A stretch of DNA of 44,500 bases, from the NCBI GenBank assembly GCA_016283095.1, contig JAEEMG010000081.1, forward strand, positions 1 through 44,500, in the 5' to 3' direction. The translations under genes were made by a program, and so were the position numbers. The notes under the pieces were generated by a model, which made no database searches, was not told where the DNA came from, and saw only the letters and a program-made list of their open reading frames with translations. Position 1 is the stretch's first letter. Each line of letters starts with the position of its first letter. Positions 15,507-23,613 of the stretch are shown here, piece by piece. Origin of the DNA: Paludibacteraceae bacterium (lineage in GTDB: Bacteria; Bacteroidota; Bacteroidia; Bacteroidales; Paludibacteraceae).

Positions 15507-16088
15507 TTATCTCCATCTCAAACTCTCCAGCATTCTGATGATGTCTTCACGTATATATTCACGCACTGGCGCCACCGAATCCTGGTTTGGAGTGTTGTCG
15601 AAATAGAGCGCACCACGGAAGAAATGCTTCACGCTGTCTGTCGCCACAAACTGGATGGCTGAGGCTGTGTTGCCTTTTAGCTCGTAGAGTAGGGCGTACA
15701 CCTTGTTCGAATCATCCACGTATGGCTGTTCTGTGATGTCGTCTGCCTTGATAGTATGTTTGTAGACGAAGGAGCGTGCATCTTCGTTCACCTCTCTGAA
15801 ATTGCCGTCCACATGTTTGTAGCTGCAATAGATTCTTGCGTTGTGACGTGGATAGACGACATCGATCCAGTATGGCTCCTCTTTTGTCGGCTTCCTCTCT
15901 ATGTTGGCGACATTCGCGTAATCAAAAATATACGGAAAAGAATCGTTGTCGAATTTCACAAACTCCTTTTCCTGCAATGCTATGCGGAAATAGCCGCGTG
16001 GACGAGGCACATCGTTAGAGCATCCGCTTGTGATGACGGTAATGATAGCCGTCATTATAGAAATCACCAGTAGTCTACTTCTTTTCAT
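15507..16088 (-). CDS. gldD: GldD-like lipoprotein
   Basis: A 193-residue lipoprotein of the GldD family. The signal is MKRSRLLVISIMTAIITVIT followed by SGC, with lipid site C23. PRPRGYFRIALQ just after it is the family signature, and FPYIFDYANVANIE follows. GldD is required for gliding and secretion in Flavobacterium; its molecular role is unknown. The start overlaps the end of gldE by 14 bases, so the two are translationally coupled. Gene order gldE-gldD matches the family norm. Confidence 0.88.
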   Translation of the reverse strand: MKRSRLLVISIMTAIITVITSGCSNDVPRPRGYFRIALQEKEFVKFDNDSFPYIFDYANVANIERKPTKEEPYWIDVVYPRHNARIYCSYKHVDGNFREVNEDARSFVYKHTIKADDITEQPYVDDSNKVYALLYELKGNTASAIQFVATDSVKHFFRGALYFDNTPNQDSVAPVREYIREDIIRMLESLRWR

Positions 16089-17418
16089 CTGGCAAACGTA
16101 ATTTTATCTTCTTAATTCTTCTTTTATCCACAGATACGATCTTGAAGATGTATCCTTCGTGGATTATCTCATCTCCGAGCGACGGAATGTCTCCCTTCAA
16201 CGACAATATCAGTCCTGCTACAGTGTCGGCATCCACGTCAAGAGCCTCAAACACACTCGCGTCGATCTTCTCGATCTTATAGAAATCAGACAGCGGCATC
16301 TTTCCTTCAAGCAGATAGTTGCGTTTGTCAAGCTCAGTGTAGAGTTTCTGCTCCACATCATGCTCGTCGCTGATGTCTCCGAAGATGACTTCGAGGATGT
16401 CTTCCATAGTGACAATTCCTGATGTGCCGCCAAACTCATCCACTACGATAGCCATGTGCATTCGTTTCACCTGGAACTCGCGCAGCAGGTCGTCGATCTT
16501 TTTCGACTCAGGCACAAAGAACGGCGCGCGGATAAGATGCTGCCAGTTGAAGTCATCTCCACGGTCGAGATAGTTAAGGAAATCCTTCACATATAGGATA
16601 CCCTTCACATTATCCACCGAACCGTCGTAAACCGGCATACGTGAATATTCATTGTCGCGGATGACTTTAAGCACATCCGTATATTTGTCGCTGTAGTTGA
16701 CAGCCACCACGTCTACTCTTGGACGGAGGATTTCCCCCACCGAAACACTTCCGAAAGTGACGATGCTCTCCAGAATATCTTTCTCCTCTTTATCTTTTAA
16801 AGAGTCGGAGTGCAAAGTCTCTGACAATTCGTCGAGCGATATGTTTTTCTGTCGTTTCACATCCAGACGGCATGCTATAAATTCCGTATGTTTAAGCAGT
16901 GCGGCGAATGGATATAATAAGAAATAAGCCAACATCACTGGCTTAGACATATAATATAGTCCAGCCACTCTGTTTTGTTTGCTGATCTTATGAGGCAACA
17001 CGTCTGCAAATAATAGGACCCAAACAAGTGTTCCCAAAAGCATCAGCACCGTCAATACGGGGCCTTGTCCTGCAGAGTCTGGGTTTACAGTTTGCAGGCT
17101 ATTCACCAAGTTTTTGATTTGGACGACTGTAATCGCGATAATCACTGCGACGGAGCACCAGTAGCCCAGCACCAGAGTCGACAATGATTGCTTTTCGTCG
17201 TTCAGCAACCTCTTCATTCCAGAGTATCCGGCGGAATCATTCTTCAAAATCTTGTCTTTGTCGGAATCCGACAGCGAAAACAGAAAGTATTCACAATAAG
17301 AGAATACAAAGATCGCTAAAGACCCAAGCAACCACAAAAGGGCTGCCAAACCATACGCACACCATTCCGGCAAAGGGACAGAATCTGCGGAACTATCAAA
17401 CAGTATTGAAACGTCCAA
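16075..17418 (-). CDS. gldE: GldE, CNNM/CBS-domain membrane protein
   Basis: A 447-residue protein of the CNNM/CorC-HlyC superfamily. An N-terminal membrane domain (about 20-180, with FSYCEYFLFSLS and NLV segments) leads to two CBS domains. The first runs about 205-260 (ILRPRVDVVAVNYSD, EYSRMPVYDG, VKGILYVKDFL). The second runs about 270-335 (FVPESKKIDDLLREFQ, AIVVDEFGGTSGIVTMEDIL). A CorC_HlyC-like domain ends the protein (about 350-445). In Bacteroidota this form, next to gldD, is GldE. It is divergent from ssb, while in many relatives ssb precedes gldE on the same strand. Confidence 0.88.
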   Translation of the reverse strand: MDVSILFDSSADSVPLPEWCAYGLAALLWLLGSLAIFVFSYCEYFLFSLSDSDKDKILKNDSAGYSGMKRLLNDEKQSLSTLVLGYWCSVAVIIAITVVQIKNLVNSLQTVNPDSAGQGPVLTVLMLLGTLVWVLLFADVLPHKISKQNRVAGLYYMSKPVMLAYFLLYPFAALLKHTEFIACRLDVKRQKNISLDELSETLHSDSLKDKEEKDILESIVTFGSVSVGEILRPRVDVVAVNYSDKYTDVLKVIRDNEYSRMPVYDGSVDNVKGILYVKDFLNYLDRGDDFNWQHLIRAPFFVPESKKIDDLLREFQVKRMHMAIVVDEFGGTSGIVTMEDILEVIFGDISDEHDVEQKLYTELDKRNYLLEGKMPLSDFYKIEKIDASVFEALDVDADTVAGLILSLKGDIPSLGDEIIHEGYIFKIVSVDKRRIKKIKLRLPDEKK

Positions 17419-17455
17419 AATAAAAATTTTAGTTTAACAAAAAGAAAATTATTCG

Positions 17456-17491
17456 CAAAGATAAGAATATTAGAAATATATTGTATATTTG
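17456..17491. promoter_or_regulatory. Divergent promoter elements between gldE and ssb
   Basis: The minus strand has TATCTTTG (17463-17456) for gldE. The plus strand has TATATTTG (17484-17491) for ssb. The elements are back to back. Neither has a good TTTG at -33. Confidence 0.5.
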
Positions 17492-17540
17492 CAACGTATT
17501 AAAAAATTATTAAAAAATAACAGTCAAAAAAAGCAATCCA

Positions 17541-17915
17541 ATGAACAAGGTTTTTTTGGTAGGCAACGTAGGAAAAGATCCAGAGGTTAAGTATTTGGAT
17601 CAGGGTAAGGTTGTGGCTACATTTTCGGTAGCGACGACAGAGAGAGGATTTACAGCGCCAGATGGCACAGTAGTGCAGCCACAGACAGAGTGGCACAAGG
17701 TAGTGGCGTGGGGACACAGTGCAAAATTTGCTGAACAGTACATCAAGTGTGGTAACAAGGTTTTCATTGAAGGCAAGTTGTCAACAAGAAGCTGGGTGGA
17801 TTCTGCAGGTGTGACCCGCTACTCGACGGAGGTCGTTGTAGTCAATCTGGAAAGTATGACGGCGGGCAAAACCAAGGAAGAAGAAGCTCCGATGCCGAAT
17901 ACTCCTCCATTTTAA
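17541..17915 (+). CDS. ssb: Single-stranded DNA-binding protein
   Basis: A 124-residue OB-fold protein that coats single-stranded DNA in replication and repair. MNKVFLVGNVGKDPEVKYL starts the fold, with TEWHKVVAWGHSAKFAEQYI and VFIEGKLSTRSW following. The tail is short and acidic (KEEEAPMPNTPPF), ending in the hydrophobic PF-type tip that docks partner proteins. A TAnnTTTG element lies 50 bases upstream, and a perfect 12-bp terminator follows the stop. It is probably the housekeeping copy, given its gldE neighbour. Confidence 0.95.
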   Translation: MNKVFLVGNVGKDPEVKYLDQGKVVATFSVATTERGFTAPDGTVVQPQTEWHKVVAWGHSAKFAEQYIKCGNKVFIEGKLSTRSWVDSAGVTRYSTEVVVVNLESMTAGKTKEEEAPMPNTPPF

Positions 17916-17925
17916 TTGAGGACAA

Positions 17926-17966
17926 GATGGCGGATGGTGAAAACCATCCGCCATCTGCTGTTTTTG
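17926..17966 (+). terminator. Terminator of ssb
   Basis: GATGGCGGATGG (17926-17937) pairs perfectly with CCATCCGCCATC (17944-17955), followed by TGCTGTTTTTG. Confidence 0.85.
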
Positions 17967-17980
17967 TGATATGTATGTAT

Positions 17981-18889
17981 ATGGAAAATAACGGTACATT
18001 GCAAAATTTTTCAGAAGTGTCTCAAATAGTGCTTTATCAGCCAGAAGAGACAATTTCGATTGAGGTGAAGTTAGATGCGGAACATGACACTGTTTGGCTT
18101 TCTCAAGCACAAATGGCTGATTTGTATGGGACGCAGCGTCAGGCTATAACAAAACATATCAAGAATATATATAACTCTTATGAACTACAACGCGAAGAAA
18201 CATGTTCCATTTTGGAACTAGTTCAGAAGGAGGGGGATAGAATGGTTCGTCGTAATGTTGAATTCTACAATCTTGATGTGATAATTTCTGTTGGATATCG
18301 AGTAAATACACGTCAGGGAATACAATTTCGTCAATGGGCAAATCGTGTCCTTCGTGACTATCTTCTTCGAGGGTATTCGATTAACCGCCAACTTGTAGCA
18401 ATGCAGGAGCGAATAGACACACGATTTTCCAAACTTGAAGAAAGAGTGTCAAAAAACGAAGAACAGATCAATTTCTTCATCCGGACTAATGTACCTCCTG
18501 TTGAAGGAATATTTTATGAAGGGCAAGTGTTGGATGCCCGACTCTTTGCGGAACAATTAATACGCATAGCGAAACGTGAGGTGATACTAATAGATAATTA
18601 TATTGATTCTCGTACGTTTGATATATTGGAATATCGTAATCAGGGCGTAGACGCTACTATTTATGTGGAGCGTATAGGTCGTGGTTTGCAAGCATTACAG
18701 TCTACTGCGCAAACCCAGAGTGGGCGTCTCGTCCGTCTAGCAGAGACTCGTCAACGAGTACATGATCGATTCCTTATTATTGACGATGAAGTGTACCATC
18801 TTGGTGCATCTCTCAATGAACTAGGAAAACGTCTTTTCGCATCCTCCCGTCTTCAAATGTCTAAGACAATTATCCTTTGTCAGATATGA
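17981..18889 (+). CDS. RhuM-family protein with a C-terminal PLD-like region
   Basis: The open frame starts inside the ssb terminator hairpin, so I take ATG at 17981 (MENNGTLQNF; ATG at 17975 is possible), giving 302 residues. The N-terminal half is the virulence RhuM domain: TISIEVKLDAEHDTVWLSQA, QMADLYGTQRQAITKHIKNI (helix-turn-helix-like), YNLDVIISVGYRVNTRQG, QFRQWANRVLRDYLLRGY. A coiled stretch (about 140-165) leads to a region resembling phospholipase-D-like folds (LIDNYIDSRTFDIL, VHDRFLIIDDEVYHLGASLN). The HxK of the HKD motif is not intact, so catalysis is doubtful. RhuM genes are often found on islands; their role is unknown. Confidence 0.82.
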   Translation: MENNGTLQNFSEVSQIVLYQPEETISIEVKLDAEHDTVWLSQAQMADLYGTQRQAITKHIKNIYNSYELQREETCSILELVQKEGDRMVRRNVEFYNLDVIISVGYRVNTRQGIQFRQWANRVLRDYLLRGYSINRQLVAMQERIDTRFSKLEERVSKNEEQINFFIRTNVPPVEGIFYEGQVLDARLFAEQLIRIAKREVILIDNYIDSRTFDILEYRNQGVDATIYVERIGRGLQALQSTAQTQSGRLVRLAETRQRVHDRFLIIDDEVYHLGASLNELGKRLFASSRLQMSKTIILCQI

Positions 18890-18939
18890 ATTGATAATTA
18901 AAGAGTAATCACTCACTGTTTGCTTTTTTATAGATTTTG

Positions 18940-18970
18940 TTTGCCATTTTTTTATAAAATCGTAATTTTG
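18940..18970 (+). promoter_or_regulatory. Promoter of the polysaccharide locus
   Basis: TTTG (18940-18943), 19 bases, TAATTTTG (18963-18970). It is the only full match between the RhuM gene and capF. I see no inverted repeats flanking it, so no sign of the invertible promoters known from Bacteroides capsules. Confidence 0.6.
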
Positions 18971-18976
18971 TAACCC

Positions 18977-19214
18977 GTTTGTAACCTGTTTTTAGAGAAA
19001 AACGATTAAGTGGATTTTGAAGGACTATTTGATAGTTTTTGTTCACGAGGAAATAAGGACGTTTATCCCTATCTCTTTCTTGTGTGATTAATCAAACTAA
19101 TTATTATTATAAGATTTTGGTTGATGTGCGATTATGCTTAAAATAATTGCGTGGGGTGATGAATGATAGTCCAAAGACTGGGTATAGCAGGTTGTAATAA
19201 AAATTAATTTAAGA
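18977..19214 (+). promoter_or_regulatory. Long untranslated leader before capF
   Basis: About 240 bases lie between the predicted RNA start and the capF ATG, with no protein frame that I believe. No UpxY-type antiterminator gene is found here. The leader could be the target of a NusG/UpxY-type factor encoded elsewhere. I recognise no riboswitch. Confidence 0.35.
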
Positions 19215-20438
19215 ATGAAGGTACTTGTTACTGGAGCCAAAGGTTTTGTCGGAAAAAATTTATGCTCTCAACTTAGAAACATTAAAGATGCGAAGGCTAA
19301 ATGGTATAACCTTCCGGAACCAATTGAAGCTATCTACGAATATGATATAGATTCTTCTATTGATGATCTTGATGCTTGGTGTAAAGATTGTGATTTTGTA
19401 TTCAATCTTGCTGGAGTCAATCGTCCTCAGGATCCAAAAGAGTTTATGGAGGGCAATTTTGGCTTTGCCACAGTGCTGCTAAACACACTCAAAAAGTACA
19501 ATAACAATTGTCCTGTGATGATTAGTTCCTCTATTCAGGCTACGCTTGCCGGCAGATTCGGTACTTCTGAGTATGGCAAGAGTAAGAAGGCTGGAGAAGA
19601 ATTGATGTTTCAATATGGGGAAGAGACGGGAGCCAAGGTTCTGGTCTATCGTTTCCCTAATCTGTTTGGAAAGTGGTGCCGTCCTAACTATAATTCTGCT
19701 ATTGCCACATTCTGCAACAATATAGCTAATGATCTTCCTATCCAGGTCAATGATCGTTCCGTTGAAATGGAGCTTTTGTATATTGATGATCTTGTAGACG
19801 AGATGATTGGAGCTCTTCGTGGAGAGGCTCATCGTTGTGAGTTTGACGGTGTTGAGACTGTTCCTGTTGAGAATGGCCGGTATTGTTATGTGCCTGTAAC
19901 TCATAAGACTACACTTGGGGAAATTGTGGATATCATTAATGAGTGTGCTCAGGCGGCTTCTAATGTCGGAGGCATCAACATGATGGAATTGCCTCAAGGT
20001 TCTCTTCGCTATAAGCTGATGACTACTTATCTTAGCTATCTTCCAAAGGAGAAAGCTATCTATGATTTGAAAATGAATGTAGACCCTCGTGGCAGTTTTA
20101 CAGAGCTTGTTCATTCTCTCAATTGTGGTCAGGTATCTATAAATATTTCTAAACCGGGAATCACCAAAGGCCAACATTGGCATCATAGCAAGTGGGAAAC
20201 ATTCATTGTGGTGGCAGGACATGGCCTTATCCAACTTCGTAACGAGGCAGATCCGAATGCTCCTATACTTAACTATGAGGTTTCTGGAGAGAAAATTCAG
20301 GCTGTCCAGATGCTTCCTGGCTACACTCACAATATCATTAATCTATCCGATACTGAAGATCTTGTTACTGTCATGTATTGCAACGAGATTTTCAATCCAA
20401 ATCGTCCAGATACATACTTTGATCCAGTAGAAAAATAA
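19215..20438 (+). CDS. capF: CapF/WbjC bifunctional UDP-sugar enzyme of UDP-L-FucNAc synthesis
   Basis: A 407-residue two-domain protein. An extended SDR domain (1-280) has GAKGFVG (7-13) and the catalytic pair Y120/K124 (SEYGKSK). A cupin domain (about 290-407) has probable metal ligands H321, H323, E328 and H372 (GQHWHHSKWETF, GYTHNI). In Staphylococcus CapF the cupin epimerises the sugar at C3 and the SDR reduces C4 with NADPH, giving UDP-N-acetyl-6-deoxy-talosamine. It lies 6 bases before capG, and capE is further on, so all three pathway enzymes are present. First gene of the locus. Confidence 0.88.
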   Translation: MKVLVTGAKGFVGKNLCSQLRNIKDAKAKWYNLPEPIEAIYEYDIDSSIDDLDAWCKDCDFVFNLAGVNRPQDPKEFMEGNFGFATVLLNTLKKYNNNCPVMISSSIQATLAGRFGTSEYGKSKKAGEELMFQYGEETGAKVLVYRFPNLFGKWCRPNYNSAIATFCNNIANDLPIQVNDRSVEMELLYIDDLVDEMIGALRGEAHRCEFDGVETVPVENGRYCYVPVTHKTTLGEIVDIINECAQAASNVGGINMMELPQGSLRYKLMTTYLSYLPKEKAIYDLKMNVDPRGSFTELVHSLNCGQVSINISKPGITKGQHWHHSKWETFIVVAGHGLIQLRNEADPNAPILNYEVSGEKIQAVQMLPGYTHNIINLSDTEDLVTVMYCNEIFNPNRPDTYFDPVEK

Positions 20439-20444
20439 AATATA

Positions 20445-21638
20445 ATGGAACAGAAAACTCCTAAGTTTGACTATAGCGACGTAAAGTTCAAAGAGAATGG
20501 CAAACTAAAGCTTATTATCGTTGTTGGTACACGTCCTGAGATTATCCGTCTTGCAGCGGTCATAAATAAATGTCGTCAGTATTTCGACGTGATTCTTGCC
20601 CACACTGGTCAGAACTATGATTATAATCTTAACGGTGTCTTCTTTAAGGATCTGAAACTTGCTGATCCTGAGGTATATATGGATGCTGTTGGAGACGACC
20701 TTGGTGCTACTTGCGGTAATATAATCAATTGTTCATACAAACTGTTCAACCAGACTAAGCCGGATGCTGTTTTGGTGCTTGGTGACACAAACTCATGTTT
20801 GAGTGTCATTGGTGCAAAACGTCTGCATATTCCTATCTTTCATATGGAAGCAGGAAATCGTTGTAAGGACGAATGTTTGCCAGAGGAGACTAATCGTCGC
20901 ATCGTCGACATCATATCCGACGTCAATATGGCATATTCTGAGCATGCACGTCGTTATTTGGCTGAGTGTGGACTTCCACGTGAGCGTACATACGTGACTG
21001 GATCACCAATGGCAGAGGTGCTTCATGAGAATCTTGCTGAGATTGAATCAAGCGATATCCACAAGCGTCTAGGTCTGGAGAAGGGCAAATATATCCTTTT
21101 GTCTGCTCATAGAGAGGAGAATATCGATACAGAGAAGAATTTCATCTCTCTATTCACTGCAATCAATAAGATGGCGGAAAAGTATGATATGCCAATCCTA
21201 TACAGCTGTCATCCACGTAGCCGCAACAGACTCCAGGCTTCAGGTTTTAAGTTGGATTCTCGTGTGCAGGTGCAGCAACCAATGGGATTCCATGATTATA
21301 ACTGTCTTCAGATGCACTCTTTCTGCGTCGTTTCTGATTCAGGTACACTTCCTGAAGAGTCTAGTTTCTATGCTAGCATTGGCAAACCGATTTCTGCTGT
21401 TTGTATCCGTACGTCGACAGAACGTCCAGAAGCTCTTGATAAAGCATGCTTCATTCTTTCTGGTATCGACACTAAGGGTCTTTTGCAGTCCGTTGACCTT
21501 GCTGTCCAGATGACGAAGGATGGCAACTACGGTATCCCTGTTCCAAACTACACTGATGATGTTTCCAACAAGGTTGTGAAGATTATTCAGTCGTATGTTG
21601 GTGTGGTGAATAAGATGGTGTGGAGAAAAGAAGTCTAA
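20445..21638 (+). CDS. capG: UDP-N-acetyl-6-deoxy-talosamine 2-epimerase (CapG/WbjD), last step to UDP-L-FucNAc
   Basis: A 397-residue non-hydrolysing UDP-GlcNAc 2-epimerase family member. GTRPEIIRLAAVI, HTGQNYDYNLNGVFFKDL, VLGDTNS, HMEAGNRCKDECLPEETNRR and SDSGTLPEESSF are the family motifs. Its place after capF marks it as CapG rather than a WecB making UDP-ManNAc. The stop codon lies inside the short repeat that borders the following S23 element, so the last few residues may have been changed by that insertion. Confidence 0.85.
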   Translation: MEQKTPKFDYSDVKFKENGKLKLIIVVGTRPEIIRLAAVINKCRQYFDVILAHTGQNYDYNLNGVFFKDLKLADPEVYMDAVGDDLGATCGNIINCSYKLFNQTKPDAVLVLGDTNSCLSVIGAKRLHIPIFHMEAGNRCKDECLPEETNRRIVDIISDVNMAYSEHARRYLAECGLPRERTYVTGSPMAEVLHENLAEIESSDIHKRLGLEKGKYILLSAHREENIDTEKNFISLFTAINKMAEKYDMPILYSCHPRSRNRLQASGFKLDSRVQVQQPMGFHDYNCLQMHSFCVVSDSGTLPEESSFYASIGKPISAVCIRTSTERPEALDKACFILSGIDTKGLLQSVDLAVQMTKDGNYGIPVPNYTDDVSNKVVKIIQSYVGVVNKMVWRKEV

Positions 21639-21664
21639 AGACGAAAGTCAAAAGACTAAAGACA
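21632..21664. repeat. Left border repeat of the four-helix-bundle element
   Basis: Imperfect repeats of GTCTAAAGAC, GAAAGTC, AGACTAAAGAC. Their reverse complement (GACTTTAG, CTTAGAC) fills the other border (22041-22106). The capG stop TAA lies within it. Confidence 0.6.
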
Positions 21665-21673
21665 GGGCAGGAT

Positions 21674-22041
21674 ATGGCGGAAAGGAATTTCGAGTCATTA
21701 CGTGTTTGGCAAAATGCGAGAGTTTTTGTCAATGAGATATATGATCTTATGGCAGATAACAATGACTGGGGATTTCGTGATCAGATTCAGCGTGCCTCTG
21801 TTAGTATCATGAATAATATTGCAGAAGGGTTTGAATCCGGTTCTGATACTAAATATGCGAATTATTTGAATATATCTAAGGAAGTTGTTCTGAAGTTCGC
21901 AATATGTTGTACCTCTGCCTTGATAGAAAGTATTGTACACAAGAACAGTTTGAAAGTCTAAAAGCCCAAGACATTCAAATCTCATCTCAACTATATAAAT
22001 TGATAGCATATCTTAACAATAATAAAAATAACCCGCTATAG
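21674..22041 (+). pseudogene. Frameshifted four-helix-bundle protein (S23 / 23S rRNA intervening-sequence family)
   Basis: The first frame from ATG 21674 gives AERNFESLRVWQNARVFVNE, then RDQIQRASVSIMNNIAEGFE, the signature of the S23 four-helix-bundle family, but it then ends in an unrelated tail at 21961. From 21880 a second frame reads GSCSEVRNMLYLCLD, then KYCTQEQFESL and ISSQLYKLIAYL, exactly the missing family C-terminus, stopping at 22041. Joining the two needs one extra base within AAGGA (21878-21882), so a single base has been lost. The intact protein would have about 122 residues, the usual length. These small proteins are known from 23S rRNA intervening sequences and as stand-alone genes; their role is unknown. 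Confidence 0.85.
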
Positions 22042-22106
22042 ACTCTCGACTTTAGCCCTTAGACTTTAGCCCTTAGACTTAAGTCATTAGCCTTTAGCCC
22101 TTAGAC
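22041..22106. repeat. Right border repeat of the four-helix-bundle element
   Basis: Near-tandem copies of GACTTTAGCCCTTA and variants (GACTTAAGTCATTAGCC, TTTAGCCCTTAGAC). The motif is the inverse of CTAAAGAC in the left border. The array ends 9 bases before capE. Confidence 0.65.
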
Positions 22107-22115
22107 AACAAAATC

Positions 22116-23165
22116 ATGTCAATTTTTGCAGGAAAAACTCTTATGATTACCGGAGGTACTGGATCATTCGGTAACGCTGTTCTAAACCGTTTTTTGAAAA
22201 CAGACATTGCAGAGATTAGAATCTTCAGTCGTGACGAAAAGAAGCAGGATGATATGCGTCACGATTATCAGGCAAGATTTCCCGAATATGCAAACAAGAT
22301 AAAATTCTATATTGGGGATGTCCGCAATAAGTCAACACTTAAGATGGCTATGCGAGGCGTCGACTATATTTTCCATGCGGCAGCATTAAAGCAGGTGCCA
22401 TCATGTGAGTTTTTCCCTATGGAGGCTGTAAAAACCAATGTTATAGGTACAGACAATGTGTTGGATACTGCTATTGACGAGGGAGTAGAGTGTGTGATCT
22501 GTCTTTCTACAGATAAAGCGGCATATCCAATCAATGCAATGGGTATCACAAAGGCCCTTGAAGAGAAGATTGCAGTCGCAAAGTCTCGTAACTCATTGAA
22601 AACGAAGATATGCTGTACTCGTTACGGTAATGTGATGTGTTCACGTGGTTCTGTAATTCCATTGTGGATTGACCAGATCCGTAAGGGTAATCCTATCACA
22701 TTGACAGAGCCAAAGATGACACGATTCATCATGTCTCTTGAGGAGGCTGTTGATCTTGTTCTTTTCGCATTTGAGCATGGAGAGAATGGAGATATCCTTG
22801 TTCAGAAAGCACCAGCATGTACAATCCAGACTCAGGCTGAGGCTGTATGTGAGCTATTTGGTGGCAAGAAGGAAGATATCAAGGTGATAGGTATCCGTCA
22901 TGGTGAGAAAATGTACGAGACTCTTCTTACTAATGAGGAGTGTGCAAAGGCGGTGGATATGGGTAATTTCTATCGTGTGCCTGCTGATAACCGTACACTT
23001 AACTATGACAAATATTTCACAGAAGGAGATCAGAAACGTTGTGAACTATCTGAATTCAATTCCGACAACACTCGTCGTCTGAATGTAGAGGAGACAAAAG
23101 CTAAAATCGCTAGTCTGGAGTATATCCAGAATGAGTTGAACGGAGTGGTGAATTTGGCGAGATAA
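22116..23165 (+). CDS. capE: UDP-GlcNAc 4,6-dehydratase / 5-epimerase (CapE/WbjB)
   Basis: The first enzyme of UDP-L-FucNAc synthesis, 349 residues, extended SDR of the polysaccharide-biosynthesis type. GGTGSFGNAV (8-17) binds the cofactor. RDEKKQDDMRHDY and HAAALKQVPSCEFFPMEA are hallmarks of the CapE/FlaA1 group. STDKAAYPINAMGITKALEE carries the catalytic Met-Lys pair used instead of Tyr-Lys. HGEKMYETL is the C-terminal signature. Its soluble short form matches CapE rather than the membrane-bound PglF group. Here it follows capG after the S23 insertion, rather than preceding capF as in Staphylococcus. Confidence 0.9.
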   Translation: MSIFAGKTLMITGGTGSFGNAVLNRFLKTDIAEIRIFSRDEKKQDDMRHDYQARFPEYANKIKFYIGDVRNKSTLKMAMRGVDYIFHAAALKQVPSCEFFPMEAVKTNVIGTDNVLDTAIDEGVECVICLSTDKAAYPINAMGITKALEEKIAVAKSRNSLKTKICCTRYGNVMCSRGSVIPLWIDQIRKGNPITLTEPKMTRFIMSLEEAVDLVLFAFEHGENGDILVQKAPACTIQTQAEAVCELFGGKKEDIKVIGIRHGEKMYETLLTNEECAKAVDMGNFYRVPADNRTLNYDKYFTEGDQKRCELSEFNSDNTRRLNVEETKAKIASLEYIQNELNGVVNLAR

Positions 23166-23366
23166 ATGCAAGTAAGCATGCTGAAAGTGTAGGAGTTATG
23201 GTTCACTAAAGTTCTTGCCGACGCTGATAATGCTAAGGTGAGAACTTCATTTTTGGATCTCAATATTCTTTTTTCTGTTGGCTTGTTTGAATGTTGCAAA
23301 CTTTAGTTTGATTTTGAAAATACAATATTGTCAAAATTACTTTAATAATTTAACTTATAACCAATT
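23166..23366. other. 200-base gap, possible gene debris
   Basis: One plus-strand stretch reads ADADNAKVRTSFLDLNILFS and runs on to a stop near 23305, without a plausible start. I do not recognise it. No promoter consensus or terminator is evident. The A+T-rich part of the locus begins here. Confidence 0.3.
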
Positions 23367-23576
23367 ATGAATGATTATCAATTTGACCTTTTTGTTGAGG
23401 TTTTTAAGCTAGAAATGAAGAAGTATGCCACATCAAAGGCACAATGTGATGAAATAGATCGACAGACTAAAATAGCATCTCATAAAACAAAATCTGTAAT
23501 TGCTGCAATTGAAGGTGATCTGCAAAAGGCTTTTATGGAATTGGGTATCGCAGAATACAAGCAACGTAATTATTGA
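23367..23576 (+). CDS. Small hypothetical protein, 69 residues
   Basis: An open frame from ATG 23367 with a high-helix, charged product (MNDYQFDLFVEVFKLEMKKY at the start, EYKQRNY at the end). No signal peptide, membrane segment or known motif. It has the locus orientation and ends 37 bases before the flippase. It may be a real small protein or debris. Confidence 0.4.
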   Translation: MNDYQFDLFVEVFKLEMKKYATSKAQCDEIDRQTKIASHKTKSVIAAIEGDLQKAFMELGIAEYKQRNY

Positions 23577-23613
23577 ATCGTTAATAGGTCTTTATCAAGA
23601 GCTATAGATTAAT

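Noticed and set aside
17927-17980. Upstream start of the RhuM gene
   Set aside because: The ATG at 17927 lies in the stem of the ssb terminator and adds residues absent from the family.
18890-19214. An invertible promoter as in Bacteroides capsules
   Set aside because: No pair of inverted repeats flanks the promoter, and no recombinase gene is near.
19479-20330. 283-residue minus-strand frame opposite capF
   Set aside because: Shadow of a well-defined two-domain enzyme; no motifs, and the opposite direction to the operon.
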